Source of the DNA: Tilletia caries
Lineage: Eukaryota; Basidiomycota; Exobasidiomycetes; Tilletiales; Tilletiaceae
DNA: 64,000 nucleotides
Reading direction: 5' to 3'
Assembly: GCA_032718865.1 (NCBI GenBank)
Contig: JALUTQ010000027.1
Location: 186,001-250,000 of the forward strand
The notes below the pieces were generated by a model. It did no database searches, had not been told where the DNA came from, and was given only the letters and a program-made list of their open reading frames with translations. Position 1 is the stretch's first letter, and each line of letters opens with the position of its first letter. Positions 44,787 to 56,461 of this stretch are shown here, piece by piece. The position numbers were made by a program, and so were the translations under genes.

Positions 44787-45734
44787 ATTCCGGGAGGGAC
44801 TCGCCCCTCGACGTTTTGCATTCGCATCATGTGCGGGTTCTAAGATGGGCCTGCTTGGATTTGCTGGCCACCTCGATACAAATTTCCTGCCAGATTTTCC
44901 CCATCAGCTTTCTTCGCCTCGCCAGCACCGGACATTTTGCTTACCGCCGATCTCTTTGCACCTCCAAAATGCGCATCTTCACCACTTGCTGCCGGCCTCT
45001 CTTTTTCCGAACCGCACTCGCCTCCGGTTCGCTCCTCGGGATCCTTTCCCGACCCCGTCCCCCACCACACGTACATATTGTTCGCACACTCTGAGTTCTG
45101 GGATGTGGGATGCCGGACACCCCACTATGCAAGTCTTCGCACAACGATCTACCACATTAGCAGGCGATCACCACACACTCTCTCTCGCACACTCTCTCGT
45201 CGCCCTTCGGCCGCCGCCGTCGCCTGTCTTGTCCTCTTCCACCTCGGGGTGAACCTGCTTGTCTCTCCTTTCATCTTCGGTCCTCTGTAACATTCATCTC
45301 CTGGAATACGCCGTCAGTCCTTTTCGACGTTTGCGCTCATCGCTGGGCAACTTGGAGGCCTGGAGTCTGACCAATCCTCTTGATTTCTTCCTCATCTTAC
45401 TCCGGTCAAATGACCCTGCAGGACGCAGGAACCGCGGCCGTCGGCCACCCACCCCGGTTGTCCCCTGAATGTCTTGATACATATCCTTCATCTCTTCTCC
45501 CAAGATCACGCCCTGGGCGTTGCAACGGCGGCGTAGGACCACAGTCTCATCTCATCTGGGGATGAAGATTGTGAAGAGGCTGCTCCGTGCATGAACGGGC
45601 ACATACATAAATATGGCCTCTGTTGCTCGATGGCGACTTGCTGACCGTCCTTCCTGACCTTTCGCTTCTTCTTTCCCTCCTCCCGCTTCCCTTCCTTTTC
45701 TGCTCACAGCGGTAGACACATCATCTGCAAGCCC
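44787..45734. other. Intergenic region, no gene seen
   Basis: It lies between the chitin synthase stop and the ATG of the membrane protein. Short frames have no motif. A 5' exon or leader of the next gene could lie here (acceptor-like CTCACAG at 45703-45709), but nothing decides it. Confidence 0.45.
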
Positions 45735-47149
45735 ATGATGGACGTCGGTACCGTTCAGACTTATGCCACGCAAGAATCGGTGTCAGAGCCCTCGGAGAGC
45801 GAGGCGGTGGCGCGGATGATGGCCAAGGTTCTCATCTGCAGTGAGTACACGTCCCCTGCGCTCGTTCCGATCCACAGACTGCTTATCCTCCTTTCTCTTT
45901 TCTGCCCATGGTGACCCACAGCCGCAGTCGCATGCATGATCAACATTTCCCTCCTCTCCAGCTTCATGTCCTCGGTCACTGGGCGAGCCGTGCGCGCGTG
46001 CCGCCGTTGTTGGTACGACATGGGCTTGATGCTTTGCGCAACCTTCGTACCCTTGCTCGCTGGCAATGGCGCGACCATCATGGCCATCTATGGGGCGTTG
46101 AACTGGGATATCGCTTATCTGCCCAACCTTCAGATCCTCGACACGATTGCGTTCGCCTTCTATCGCTGTGAGTTCAAAAGCTGCGCAAATCAAACTCTGC
46201 TATGGGCAAAGCTGACAATGAATTATCGGCATCTGGGTCTCCCTACCACCACAGTCGTTCCCGTCCTTGCCGACTGTGTCAGCGTCTCGCTCATCGTTTG
46301 GATCGGCATGCTCCGGCGCAAGAAAAGTGCGATATTCAGGTTCACGCCTGAGACCTTTCTACACGTATGTCTGCAAAGACTGGTGTGGGTAAGAGCAGGT
46401 TGGTGTGGCTACACTACGGTCGCCACGCTGCTTTGCCAATCTTGCAACATCAGAGATCATGAGCTGAGCTCGGTCGGGATCTGTGGTCGTCTCGAACTCC
46501 TTGCCATAGGTGGTGAGTACCCCGGCGGCATTACCTTTTGGTCGAGCCCGGTTCTGACTCCTCTTGTGTGCAATCCTTTAGGCACGGCAATGAGCATGGT
46601 TCAAACCATCCTCATGACTGCACTGCTCTGGCTGCAGCACCGGAACCGCTCGCGGACGGAAGCTCGGCTGGATCTTACACATCTTATCTTTGCCTCTGTG
46701 AGTCGAGGATCTCAAGGTATCATCGGGGTCGACGTCTGACGTATATCTTCCTCCACAGTTCTGCCGACTCGCCTTCCAGATTCTGGTGGTCGATGCATCC
46801 ATCTCTCCGGTTCAACAACCATTCGACAAATTGAAGCTCCTGCCTCTTGGAGAGGCCGAAGGATCAATCATTATAGCTTCCCTTGGTGAGTACTGAGGCA
46901 TTGGGAAAGTACTGAGACAGAGAGCTCAACAACTTCTTTCTGGGTTCCGTCGTTGCGACAGCTCATCTACTTACAGAGGCAGAGTCGACTTTGGACCAAC
47001 CGGAACTCTCAACTCATGAGTCAGGCTCTTCTCAGCCCTGCTCATGGCTTCATGACTCCAAGGTTCAGACAGAAGTGGCCACTCCGGCTGCTTCGGCACC
47101 ATCCGCTGCACAGCATGTCCAGGTGCTGCCGATCGCACATTTCAACTGA
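45735..47149 (+). CDS. Multi-pass membrane protein of unknown function
   Basis: Proposed exons are 45735-45840, 45922-46167, 46255 to about 46364, a central exon ending at 46512, 46582-46697, 46759-46885 and 46962-47149. The protein starts 'MMDVGTVQTYATQESVSEPS' (acidic, short). Hydrophobic segments follow: 'VLICTAVACMINISLLSSFM', 'YDMGLMLCATFVPLLAG', 'ADCVSVSLIVWIGML', 'SMVQTILMTALLWLQ' and 'LTHLIFASFCRLAFQILVV', each bounded by Arg-rich loops. The tail is cytosolic-looking. At least five to seven spans suggest a receptor- or transporter-like protein, but no family is recognised. The join after 'FTPETFLH' (46364) is unresolved: the frame 'RDHELSSVGICGRLELLAIG' continues, yet the nearest acceptor is out of phase. 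Confidence 0.55.
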
Positions 47150-47423
47150 TGCACCCGCCACCCAGCGTGCGCGGCTGTTGGCACGGTCCAATCTGGCGCC
47201 CATCGGTTGGTCAGGGTGACCCGCTTTTTTTCCAGCGCCTTTCTCGCATCGTCAATTCATCCCCCAGACCTTGTCTGAGGTCCCTCTCACGATCTCACTC
47301 TGCGATAGATTTACGACTTACGAGTCGGTCTCAAACTTTGTCTATAGCAATTCAGAATCGCTTCTTTCTTTGCTATACAGTATCTGAAACGCGGGCTGGG
47401 ATTCCTTTGTGGTCTGGCACGAC

Positions 47424-49477
47424 CTATGCCGGTTCTCGTGGTATGCCGCTCTGAGTCTGACAGACGTGAGTCGAGATGCAAGGCAGATAGCATCGAGCGA
47501 GGAGAGAAGAAGAGACAAGTTGAGTGAGCATCCGACACAACTAGAGGAAGGAAAGGGAGAGGAAACGATTGGCTCACATCGATCACAAAATGAATCCATC
47601 GTTTCCACGCTGGCGTTTCCATTTCTGACGGCCAGGCCGGTGTCGACGTTGCTGCATGCATGTTTCCGCTGTTGGGCTGATGACAGTGCTGCGGACCCTG
47701 CTGCTGTTCGTGCTCGCTATGTTGCTGTTGCTGAGTTCGGGCATTGGCAAGGCCTATCTCGACAGACCCGGGCAATTGGAAGAGCTGTACGAATCTGGAC
47801 AGACACAATCGTATGCGAATCACGGACGAGTTGAGAATGCTTTCAGCGTCCAGACAGTGGAACGTCAACAGTGGGAAAGAGAGGAACATGCTCACCGATG
47901 ACCGCCTCCTCCCACACGAAAGAGTACGACGCGCCAGACCTCGTCACCCAGCACGCTCGTGGTTGAGCCCGACCCGACCAGACTCGCACTCGCGTCTTCG
48001 CGCTGAAAGCCGTCGCCTCCTCCTCCTCTTCCCCCTCCTCCTTCAGCATCGGCTCGACCCCGCCCTGGCGTCATAGCAGAGGAAGGCAGCTGCGTCCCTC
48101 CTCCGCTGCCGCCATCATATCGAGAACCGCGCGTTGAGGAGACGACCTGGACCTGTGGCACCAGTACAGCCATCTTCCCACTCCCGCCCGACCCTGACCC
48201 GACGTCGAAGTTGACCAAAGACCCATCCTGAGGTCCCATCTTCACTCCCATCTGCACACTCACCACCACACCCAACCCGCCCGCGCCCCCTCCTCCCCTC
48301 CCTTTGCCCAAATTTACGCAAGCCTGGTTATACCTCCTCACCCTCTCGACAAGGTTTTGCAGGGCGGTGAAGATCTGCGCGCGTTCGTCCCGTTCGGAGC
48401 GGGTATAGGGATGTGCGCGAAGAAAGGCGGAAAGGGAATCGATGAGAAGGAGGGACGTGTTTGGCGGCAGGGAGGAGTGGCTGAGGCTGGGGTGAGGAGT
48501 GTTTGTCGTCGTTGCCGTCGGTGGAGCGGGGAAGAACAACGTGACTCGCTGTTGTTGTTGTTGTTGCTGTTCGAGTGTATTTGTGCTGGCTGAGGTTGGC
48601 TTGCGCAGCCCATTTGAGAGGTGCGGGTCGATAAGGAGAATGGTGGCGAGGAACTGGGCTCGTGTGGCGGGTCGACAGAGTTGGATACCCTCCAGTACGG
48701 CCTGAATGAGTGGCAGCATAGCGTCTTGATCGTCCTCGGCTTCGTAGTTGTCGTCGTCTCCGGTTTGGGGGAGTGACCGGGCGAGCTCGAGCAGATCTGG
48801 GTCGGACATAATCACAGCGCGCGCGGCGGCAAGCAACCGTTCGGGCGTGCAACTTCCTTCCGTGTCTGTGAACAGCAAGAGAGAAAAGGTGTCAGTGTCC
48901 TACAGCTTGCCTGACTGGCATCAGCTTCGCAACTAGACACTCAACCGATGAGCATGACAAGAGGAGTCACTTTCGCAACGCCCTCATCCCACTCCTCCCA
49001 CGTCATTCTCCCGCTCCTGAGCTGCCTTCCTTTCCCTTTCCCCCTCGAATTCCCGTCCAGAGTCTCCCTATGTACCTCCCACGCCGTCTTCAACCTCCTC
49101 AAACGCTCCCTGACCGCACATCCCACCAGGAAGGACGTCTTCCCACTGGCCGTAGGACCCACGATCTCGAGAATTCGGGGTAGCGAGTCTCGATGTCCAT
49201 TTCTGATGCTCGTTCGTTGTGACGATGATGACGGTATAGAGGAGGCATTCAGTATCGTAGACAGGCGATCGTCGAGGGTTTGGAGACCTGTCTCGATGGG
49301 GCGAACGCGTATAGTGAAGGAAGGAGATGAGGAAGATGGGAAAGAGGAGGACGGAAGAGGAGGAGGAGGGGGTGAAGAAGAAGAGAAATCAGCAGGACGA
49401 GCATGTTGACGATGCTGCGCAAGGACGACATCGCCCTGCTCAAATAGAGAGGTCATTTCCTCTATCTCCCTCTTCAC
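47424..49477 (-). CDS. RAD51-paralog (RecA-like recombination ATPase)
   Basis: Exons 49477-48946, 48865-47896, 47794-47578 and 47456-47424 give 583 residues with consistent phases. Walker A is 'GPTASGKTS' in 'ILEIVGPTASGKTSFLVG'. It is followed by 'DTEGSCTPERLLAAAR', like the RAD51 D-T-E-G-T-F-R-P-E-R-L block, and Walker B 'SLLLIDSLSAFL'. The third and fourth exons give 'RWIHFVIDTQSGI', matching the conserved C-terminal strand of RAD51-type proteins. The last exon is only 33 bases. Acidic, Gln-rich and Gly-rich inserts make it longer than most. RAD51 paralogs (XRCC2/RAD51D/Rad57 types) help load RAD51 in homologous repair; which paralog this is cannot be told. A second in-frame Met lies at 49456. 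Confidence 0.7.
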
Positions 49478-49570
49478 TTTCTTCCTGATCTGTTGATGCG
49501 ATGGTGGTGGGAAAGGAACGTAAATAACTTATGCAACAAAAGTGTTGCTCTCGAGGCGCGTCGACGAGGT

Positions 49571-49992
49571 TAACCACAGGATGGTACGGAGATTTTTGAA
49601 AAACCACAGGATGGTACGCCCCTTATCTTACCATGGGAGGGTACGGAGATACCATTCGCCGACCTCATTTCGAGGAGAAGATTGAAAGTGCTTTCTGGGA
49701 AGAAAAGTCTCAGGATACAGCAGCCTCTAATCGCAACCGATCGCATCGCAGAAGGGCCTGTTTTGCTCTCCTAAGCCTCACACGCCTACCATTGGATTTT
49801 CAGGTCAGTTAATCAGGAGCCGCGAGAGCTTCGGCGGTCTGAGGCGGGCCAAAAAAATTGGAATTTTCGACCCAGAAATACCTTTGATCTGTGCTTAATG
49901 AGATGAGGTCGGCCATACAAGGTCCTCATACCCTCCCATGGTAAGATAGTGAGCGTACCATCCTGTGGTTTTTCGAGAATTTGTGTACCACA
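49571..49992. mobile_element. Foldback MITE with long inverted ends
   Basis: The left arm (49571 to about 49670) and right arm (about 49900-49992) are inverted copies. Both carry AAAAACCACAGGATGGTACG, then CTTACCATGGGAGGGTA, then GCCGACCTCAT. The left arm has an extra direct copy of ACCACAGGATGGTACG. The middle, about 230 bp, is non-coding. Superfamily is undecided, since no clear target duplication was seen. It lies upstream of the RAD51-paralog start (49477). Confidence 0.7.
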
Positions 49993-50100
49993 AGTCTGAA
50001 AGTGCCTTCGGCCCACCGCCCAACACCCAAAATTGGTTATCAGTTATCACTGCATATTATGTATACATGTGGCATTCTGATTTCTGATTTCCCCCATAGC

Positions 50101-50960
50101 TTAAAGCTGTGACGATGCGAGTTCCATGCGGGATGAAGAGTACTGTAGATGATGATCCTTCCGAAGTTTCGCTCGGTCGAGTGAGTGTTGCAACGCTTCT
50201 TTGTCATCAGTCACACCATTGCCCTTCGCACCATGATATTTCATGTCGATGATGTCCTCAAGGCTCAAGTCGGACGTTCTCGTTGGACGGGTGAGCCACC
50301 GGCCGTCGGAGTGCTGCAAGTCCCGCATCACCTTCGGCCGTCTTCTAGGCTCAAGCTCCTTCTGCACCCACCGTCCCACCCGATCACCTTCGTGTGCCGT
50401 GCGCACCGCCCTGAATCCACGCAGGCAGATGCGTCCGCCCATCAGGAATCAGGATCACCAGCGACAATGGTTGTGTTTGCAATTTTCTTATTGGGTGGAG
50501 GTGGCCATGATGTCCGTCGATCGAATGGCGCGGATGTTCTTGAGGGTAATGACTCCCGAGTTGAGATATGAGGTCACCAGGCTCCTGTCTACGTCTTGAA
50601 TTCTCCATTTGATCATCCTCAAACTGGAGACCTGCTACCCGCTCTCGAGCTGATCCAAGTCGAGTTGACATTGTTCGGCGCCGATGGAGATGCCGTATTC
50701 GCCGCCACGGAAGGTGAGGTTGCACATGTTCCCTTCGGAGCCGGCTTCCATTCATGAAAACGACCTGTTGGTTCGTGTTCGTGTTCGTTTTGTTGCATTC
50801 GAATTGGCAGTTGGACACCGCGGTGGCTTGAGAGGTGGGTTGATGAATGCCCGTCCCTTCAAGGCCGTGCTTCTGGTCTTGGATGTCGAGGTGTGGAGGA
50901 GTGCGTCGTTATTCGTCGAAGGAGCAAAGGTAGGAGGGAAACTTTCTTGCGCGGGAGCCA
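50101..50960 (-). pseudogene. GH55-type glucanase relic (pectate-lyase-fold)
   Basis: On the minus strand the text 'CNLTFRGGEYGISIGAEQC' (about 50690-50730) is followed by 'WLTRPTRTSDLSLED' and 'YHGAKGNGVTDDKEALQ' (about 50185-50300). This is the order seen where the first beta-helix domain of GH55 exo-beta-1,3-glucanases ends and the second begins (G-A-K-G-D-G-V-T-D-D-T-A-A-I). The pieces are in different frames, and the rest of both domains is missing. The intact enzyme would cut beta-1,3-glucan outside the cell. This copy is dead. Confidence 0.6.
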
Positions 50961-52349
50961 TGTCAGTGTCGTTAGATCATGTATGGGGGGCATGATGACA
51001 CATAAGCTTCAGTGTTCCTCAGTCCCTGTTTGGCGAAAAGTGTTATGAAGTCAGCAATTAGCATGGGAGCGGGACAGATGTGTTAGAGGGGATGAAGGAC
51101 TCACCGCTGAGAAAGCGAGATCGACGATGCTTGCAGGATTCAGGAAAGCCGACGTCACGCACTCCCGCGCCGATCCCTGCTCGTTGATGAGTGCCGAATG
51201 TGCGCGACGGTTCGGCTTCCAGCAGTAGGATGCTCTGGCTGTCGAGGGATGAGCTGTGAGCGGTGCTGATGGAGAGAAGCGGGAAATCCGATGGAGAGGT
51301 TTGAGGATGCAAAGGGTGTGAGCTGACTGTTCAGTATTTGCCGAACGGGACGACACCTTTAACACTCACAGAAGTTGATTTTTGATATTGCAGGCTGCGG
51401 TCTGCCGCGCGTGATGCTTGCAGCTTGCTGGAAACATGTGAAAGGCGGATGCGAAAGATGGAGGAAAAGATGGCATGATCAACGATGTGCGAGGGCCGAG
51501 GAGTGAAGACAAAACGGAGAGGAGATGAGTATGGTAGGATAGGACTGTGTAGAAAAAAGACAGATGAGGGACGCAATGCTTTGAGCGATGATTGTTAAAT
51601 GTAGAGCTACAAAGCAGGCGGACCGGTAGAGATCAATAGGAAAGCGCACAGGATAGGACTTGACAGCTGAGAGGCGGTGGTCACTGGTCAGTAAGTCAGT
51701 TACGCAAGCAACAAATCACCTTGTTCATATGGTCAGAAGTCCAGGAGTCGGTCATGGTCCGTGATTCAGTGTTGGCAGTGACATTATTGCCGCGTTGGCC
51801 TATGGCCATGAGGTTGGAGATTCTCACATACCTGAGACCACAGAGAATCAACAGGCGACGTTGTTGACAGTTGAATGGGAGATGGAGGGGAGGGGGAGTG
51901 GGGGATGAACGGCTGCGGGAACTTACGGACCGGCCTCGACCGACATGAAGGGAGGTGATGAAATGAAATGAGGTGGCGATGATATGAGGCGAGAGACTCG
52001 ACTACAGCTTTAACATATCTAGGATCCTGTGGTTAACCTCCGCGTCGACGCGTCGACGCGCGGTACGAACGCGGTATGCAAGATGAAAGTACGAATTTAC
52101 GCAGCGATTCAGCTTTGTTATGTAGATCGAAGTTACAAGTAACAGAGACGGCCTCGTGAGCGGTCTTGTGACGATCCTGAAATGAGATACCCTTCCTCGA
52201 CAAGACGGAAGAGGAAGAAGGGAAGATGGAAGAAGGACACCACGATCGGTACGTCTTCCATCTGCGCAGACAGCAGGTTCAGGATCGTTCACCAGACAAG
52301 CTGTCCTTGCTCTACGTTTCCTTTTTCTTTTACCCTTCCAGTGCTCAAC
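50961..52349. other. No gene seen; 20-bp palindrome before the DIRS-like element
   Basis: Mostly short frames without motifs. A perfect 20-bp palindrome CGCGTCGACGCGTCGACGCG is at 52041-52060. Probable 5' leader of the DIRS-like element starts somewhere after it. Confidence 0.4.
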
Positions 52350-54850
52350 ATGTCAGAAGGCAACACCTCGGACTCCTCCCGTCCCGGCTCGGTCCTGGCC
52401 ACGCAAGCAAGCATCGACAGCAACGTCGCTGAGGCTCGTGAACTCCTCTCGCCGGAAGCACTGTCGGTCTACATCAGTGCACGGTCCAAGGGCGAGTCGC
52501 ATCAAGCCGCCTTCAACAACGCGTCCACCTGGCAGCTCTCGGCCACGGCCACGGCCTCGGGCACACCTGCTGCGCCCTCGTCTCTCGCACGAGGCTCGGA
52601 CACCACGAACGCCATAGCGGCCACCGGGCGCCCCTCTGCTGCTGCGCAGCTCACGATGGGCTCGACCTCTGCTCCCTCGGTCTCGGTCCGCTCGGTTTCG
52701 GCTGCTGCTCTTCCCTCTGTCACACCAGCTGCTCAGAGCGCCCTCGCGGCGGCGTCCGCGGTTCCGACACCGCTGCGCTCGGCTTCGGTCGGTCAGTCCA
52801 TCGCGGACTCTCTCGGTTCTAAGGCGAGTACGCCTCTGCCTCTGTTCTGTTCTGTTCTGCGCTCGGTTCATGTTCTGACTCCCGGTGTTTCTGCTTTCTG
52901 CTTTCTGCTTTCTGCTTCTCTGCTGCTGTTCTTGCCAATAGATCAATCGGGTCGTCACCAGAGCCACTGCGGCCGCTGCTTCGGCTTCTGACACTGCTGT
53001 CACGCGCTCATCTGGCGCTACGGGTCAGGCCACAAAGCGGCCTCGGGCACATGTGGCGGATGCGGACGCGGACGATTGCCTCACCGTCCGCCCTCGTACG
53101 GATTCGGACCATCACCTCGCCGTTGGAGGCACGGCACGCACGGCACACGTCACCGCCTCGGGCGCCTCCCACCCGTCCTCATCGCCAGCCGCCGCCCTCT
53201 CTGTGTCGCCTTCAACCGCTGCTCCGCTGTCGTCTGCCGCTGCCCCGGAGTCAACCGCGGGCACCGCACCGGCCCGGTCACACACTCCGACCTCCATGGA
53301 GGCCTTTGTGCAGGCTTTTCAAGACCTCTCCCCAACAAAGCGAAACACATTCGTTCAAGCAATCATGAGTACGACTAGGGCCGGTTTCTCCTCTGCTGCT
53401 GCCCGCACCCCCCTTGTCGCTACCGCCAACACGAGCGTCTCCACTGCTAGCGCCGCCAGCACGGGCGTCACCGCCGCCGGTACTGGACCAATCTTGGCCA
53501 CTTCCAGCGACACAGCCGTCGCGGCCGTCGACAGTGTCAACGCCGCTCTTTCGGCCGCCCACCAGCACATCGGTTCCGCAGACAACCACACCCTGGTCAG
53601 CCAGCCGGCTGCGGGCTCGGACCCAGCCCCTTCTGGACCGGATCTCGTTGAGCTAGCGGCACAGGGCAGCTCTCTTCTCATGTCTGCCCCTCTCCCTGCC
53701 CCCTCGCAGCCCCTTGCTTCTGGATGGCCACTCACTTCGGGGCAGGCGGCCGGATTTCCTTCCGACGACGCTCTTGCCTCGGCGGGTCTCACGGGTCTCG
53801 CGACCGGTCACACGTCCTCTGCTTCGCATGTATCCTCTCTTTCTGGCCCAGGCCTTTCCACTGCTAGTTACGATCCCAGTCTTCTGCTGGGGTACAACCC
53901 TCACGGCACGGTGGGGGAGGTAGTGCAACTCCCCTGTCAGACCACGCTCAATAAGGTCGCAGGGCCTCATTATCTCGAACTATGGCATTTTACGCCAGAA
54001 GGCATCGCTGCGGGCTATAACAAGGCACCGACGATCTCGGAAACGGGGCAACGACTGCTGGACCAGTTGGGATCCATGCTGGATTCACCCAAGGCGGCCA
54101 TCCCGGACGAGCTTCTTGATTTCGAAACTTATTTCCACGCATCCAAACGACACATCGAGGCCATCCGGCACGTGGCTCAGCAGCAGATCGATCCTGTCAA
54201 GCGAACCATTCTTGCGAACGAAGCTGCGGCGTGGGAAGTGGGTTATGAGAGTATCACAAAGAGGCAGGGGAACTGGGCAATGACCGCAAAGTACTCCGCT
54301 CTCTTGCGCCAGCACTATTACACCAGCACCATCGGATCCAACCGCCCAAATCCCAAGCTGTGGCAACCCAACATCTGGTCTCACGTCATCGCCATCAGGC
54401 AGGCGAACGAATACAGTGGCTCCCTTCCGCACCAACGTCCGTCGGTCTCCTGGGCCCGCTCGCCCAGGCTCACTCCCCTTCTGCCGGCCCTTCCCGAACC
54501 ACTCCCAAAGGCCCACCCCGTTCACGCCACCCCGCTCCTCGTCTGCCCTTTCGGCCCAGCCCCTCAGGCGGATCCCGCTCTGCCTCGGGGGCATGCTTCA
54601 TTTGCGGAAGGGCCACGGACAAGTTCCCACACGACGTCGCCACGTGCACCACTGCCCCCGCGGGACGCACCGCCCCGTATGCTTACCGCAACGAGCGACG
54701 ACACCTGCTCCGCGTCAGTGACCACTCATCCATCTGCATGTCATACAACCGGGGCACCTGCACCAACCTCTCCCCTGTTGGCCCCACCTCTGCTCTCTCT
54801 GCGGATCGAAGTCTCACGGTGCTCAGCAGTGTGGAGGTTCTTCACAAGCT
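52350..54850 (+). pseudogene. Gag-like protein of the DIRS-like element
   Basis: The start 'MSEGNTSDSSRPGSVLATQ' is followed by a Ser/Ala/Thr-rich region. A 118-bp intron (52824-52941) has a GC donor (AAG|GCGAGT) and acceptor CCAATAG, and restores the frame exactly ('SLGSK' to 'INRVV'). A capsid-like helical part follows ('LELWHFTPEGIAAGYNKAPT', 'ESITKRQGNWAMTAKYSALL'). Near 54420 the frame shifts; the next frame has 'CFICGRATDKFPHDVATC' and 'SYNRGTC'. A third frame holds the last zinc knuckle 'CSLCGSKSHGAQQC' before a stop near 54850. Two frameshifts are therefore implied. The zinc knuckles are the usual nucleic-acid-binding part of gag. Confidence 0.65.
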
Positions 54851-56461
54851 TAGGCCGGAGCTGGAATTAGCGCAGCGCCCGCTCAACGCTGATGGGTTTG
54901 AGCGCGTGCTGCGGGAGTTGGGTCTCATGGACGATTACGGAGACCTGATGGCGGGGCTCCGCGATGGTTTCGATTTTGGGATTCCACCACTCAGGGAGAC
55001 CAGGACCCCGCCAAATCACCTCTCGGCCACGGAGAATGAGGACGTGTTGGAGAGGATTGCTGCAAGTGAGATCGAGAAGGGTCGTTGGGCTGGTCCCTTC
55101 ACCCGGGCGGAGGTCGAGACGGTTCTGGGACCGTTCCAATCGTCACCAATGGGTCTCATACCCAAGTCCAATGGAGACTGGCGCCTCGTTCAAGACCTGT
55201 CCTACCCCCGCGACGGTTCATACCCCAGCATCAACAGCTACATTGTGTCGGACGAGTTTCTAACGACCTGGGACGACGTGACTGAGGTCTTCTCTGCCCT
55301 TCTCAATCTCGGCAAGCTCGTGGAAGGGGCAACCTTTGATGCTCAGGAGGCATTTAGAGGCATCCTCGCCCTGCGCTCACAGCTTCCCGGCCTCGTCGTG
55401 CAGCTGCGGGAGGGAGAATTTTACTTTGACTTCTTCCTTCCTTTTGGTCTGGTATCGGCGACGGGCGTCTGGGGTCGGGTGGCGGATTGCGTCAAGGCTA
55501 TCATCACTAAGAGGCTGATGCATCGGGTACGGATCTTTCGCTGGGTCGATGACTTCCTCGTGCTGCGGCTTAACGATTCTGTCAAGGCAGCGGATGTCAT
55601 CGGGGCGACGGAAGGGCTGGACTTCCCGTGGAATCATAAAAAGACAGTGGATTTCTGCAGCTCGCCCAAGTATGTCGGCTGGGTGTTCAACATTGCGGAG
55701 CGAAAGGTGGTACTCCCGCGGGATAAGGCAGGGCGGTACGCAGAGCGCGCTCGAGACATGCGGAACGCCGAGAGGGCGTCTTTGTCCGACGTCCTTCAAC
55801 TTCACGGGTGTCTCCAGCACGTCGCCTTCGTCGCCAGGACCTTCGCCCCTTCCTTGCCGAGCTCGGGCGTTTTATCACGCGCTGGCCCCTGGCTGAACCG
55901 TTCCGGAAGCTCATCGTCCAGCCCGAAGTGAGGAAGGAGGTCAACATCTGGCTGCTCGCTCTCTCACAGACCCCCTTCGTGCGATCTTTTGCGCCCCCTC
56001 CGCGCATCTTCCCCCATACTGTTTGGGTGGATGCGTCCACGGAGTGGGGCGTTGGCATAATCGTCGGCAATGCCTGGTCTGCGTGGCGCTGGCACGACGG
56101 ATGGAAGAAAGACGGACGTGGCATCGGCTGGGGAGAGGCGGTTGCCTTGGAGCTAGGCATGCTTGCAGCGCTGGGTCAGGGTGCGGAGGGCTCTCGCATC
56201 ACTTTTCGTTCGGACAATCAGGGTGTCATTGCGTGTTACAAACTCGGTAGAGGCCGCAATCATCAGCAAAACACGGTGCTCAAGCGCGTCGTTGGCCTCG
56301 AGCGCGAGCACAACGTCCGTCTCGACATCTCTTACATCGAAACCGATCTAAACCCCGCCGATGGCCCATCGCGTGGCGTGTTCCCGGACGGCCCACGGCT
56401 GCCCCCAATCAAGCTTCCCCCGTCCCTCGTTCCTTACCTCGATGTTGTTCCCATCGATTGA
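54790..56461 (+). pseudogene. Reverse transcriptase-RNase H of the DIRS-like element
   Basis: RT motifs in order: 'SSPMGLIPKSNGDWRLVQDL' (about 55141-55200), 'GATFDAQEAFRGI' with the first catalytic Asp, 'FFLPFGLVSATGVWGRV', and 'FRWVDDFLVL' (about 55538-55567), the F/Y-x-D-D box. After 'VARTFAP' a one-base frameshift in a C run near 55848 moves to the frame with 'FLAELGRFITRWPL'. RNase H follows: 'VWVDASTEWGVG' (Asp), 'EAVALELGML' (Glu), 'FRSDNQGVI' (Asp), ending 'NPADGPSRGVF'. The RT start before 54790 is unclear because gag overlaps. Confidence 0.75.

Noticed and set aside
47656..47901. Possible small membrane protein on the plus strand ('LLLFVLAMLLLLSSG')
   Set aside because: Overlaps exon 3 of the RAD51 paralog, whose splice phases and C-terminal motif are consistent.
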